A stretch of 6,969 nt of DNA. Origin: Sulfurovum sp. GTDB taxonomy: Bacteria > Campylobacterota > Campylobacteria > Campylobacterales > Sulfurovaceae. Both the position numbers and the translations under genes were made by a program. The stretch lies in the NCBI GenBank assembly GCA_003978375.1, contig QNZW01000205.1, forward strand, positions 1 through 6,969, read 5' to 3'. Positions 6,648-6,969 of the stretch are shown in pieces (the stretch's first letter is position 1; the number at the start of each line of letters is the position of its first letter). The notes below the pieces were generated by a model, which saw only the letters and a list, made by a program, of their open reading frames with translations, was not told the DNA's origin and searched no databases.

Positions 6648-6671
6648 CTAGGCAGGAGCTTATCTGCCTAG
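6648..6671. repeat. 8-bp inverted repeat across the stop of the right-hand gene
   Basis: CTAGGCAG (6648-6655) and CTGCCTAG (6664-6671) are perfect complements separated by 8 bases. The stop codon TAA (6660-6662, minus) lies in the loop. The stem has five G-C pairs, so it is the most GC-rich hairpin among those I found. Neither side carries a T run (minus strand continues AACAACC), so it is not a standard intrinsic terminator. It may protect the transcript end or act in Rho-dependent termination. Confidence 0.5.
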
Positions 6672-6969
6672 CATGATGTCGAGTACTTCACTCATAGAGT
6701 GATACCATTGATTTGTTTTGCGATTGAAAAACTTGGTGTCTGAATTAACTGAGTATGGTATCCCTTTGGCTCTAAGAGAGTCACTCATGAACTTTGCAAA
6801 CACTTTTTGCTCTTTGACACTGTATTCTCCCCCTGCAGGTGCGCCATCTTCTAAAGTATTTCCGGAGTTTATTTGCTTGTAATTATTTGCCATCCATGCA
6901 CCTACCCATGTAGGAATATTTTGTTGTTTAGACCAGCTGTATGCATGATTTATTTTATCCAAGATGAGC
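6660..6969 (-). CDS. C-terminal fragment of a probable glycoside hydrolase (cellulase/GH5-like), 5' end outside window
   Basis: The frame is open from the right edge to TAA at 6660-6662 (about 103 codons). No ATG or ribosome-binding site marks a start: the TTG at 6960-6962 is simply the Leu in LILDKINHAY, so the gene begins beyond 6969. The segment NHAYSWSKQQNIPTWVGAWM, followed by YSVKEQKVFAKFMSDSLRAK, GIPYSVNSDTKFFNRKTNQW and a terminal helix, resembles the last barrel strands of secreted cellulase-family (clan GH-A, GH5-like) glycosidases. In these, a W-V-G strand is followed by an alternating helix and an IPY/IPW strand. The assignment is from memory of that pattern and is moderate. In many GH5 enzymes the Trp-Val-Gly strand carries the nucleophile Glu (WVGEFG); here Ala follows Gly. 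Either this is a subfamily with a different arrangement or activity is lost. Polysaccharide breakdown would fit the nearby deacetylase-like protein, but they are not in one operon in this view. Confidence 0.6.
   Translation of the reverse strand, partial: LILDKINHAYSWSKQQNIPTWVGAWMANNYKQINSGNTLEDGAPAGGEYSVKEQKVFAKFMSDSLRAKGIPYSVNSDTKFFNRKTNQWYHSMSEVLDIMLGR

Noticed and set aside
6648..6671. Inverted repeat as an integron-type recombination site or transposon end
   Set aside because: It lacks the conserved core sequences and paired simple sites of such elements, and no integrase or cassette is present.

Overview
The window looks like chromosomal DNA of a low-GC Campylobacterota bacterium, most plausibly a Sulfurovum or Sulfurimonas relative. 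The main evidence is the 601-residue RecG with the sequence style of that phylum (DEQH helicase box, EVGISLPR, HQLRGRVGR, and a total length about 90 residues below the E. coli enzyme), together with strong A+T bias. This is inferred from memory of the family, not from a search.

Layout. Positions 1-1542 (+) hold the 3' part of a large, probably surface-exposed protein built from repeated units: a carboxypeptidase-regulatory-like beta domain followed by a second beta domain. An Asn-rich linker separates the units. It converges on recG (1563-3368, -), and the two stops flank a compact hairpin terminator. Upstream of recG lie its likely promoter and a long hairpin ending the next minus-strand unit. 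That unit has a DUF2334/polysaccharide-deacetylase-like lipoprotein (4751-5581) followed by a 398-residue lipoprotein of unknown function (3479-4675). A weak AT-rich hairpin in the 75-base gap suggests partial uncoupling of the two. Both products are predicted to be membrane-anchored outside the cytoplasm, so a shared role at the envelope or on extracellular polysaccharide is a reasonable guess.

From 5582 to 6659 there is no intact gene, but the region is not empty. The minus strand at about 5903-6440 is a clearly decayed ATPase gene of the COG3910 type (ABC/SMC-like predicted ATPase), with its N-terminal Walker A part lost, two frameshifts, in-frame deletions, a stop, and substitutions at key residues. 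The plus strand at about 5629-5965 gives a coherent but frame-hopping protein reading, probably a second gene remnant facing it. The right edge (6660-6969, -) is the C-terminal end of a probable glycoside hydrolase (cellulase/GH5-like) that starts outside the window, and an 8-bp GC-rich inverted repeat straddles its stop.

I see no tRNA, rRNA, CRISPR array or intact mobile element. The least explained items are the frame-broken gene graveyard, the unknown lipoprotein paired with a deacetylase-like protein, and the duplicated surface-protein modules.
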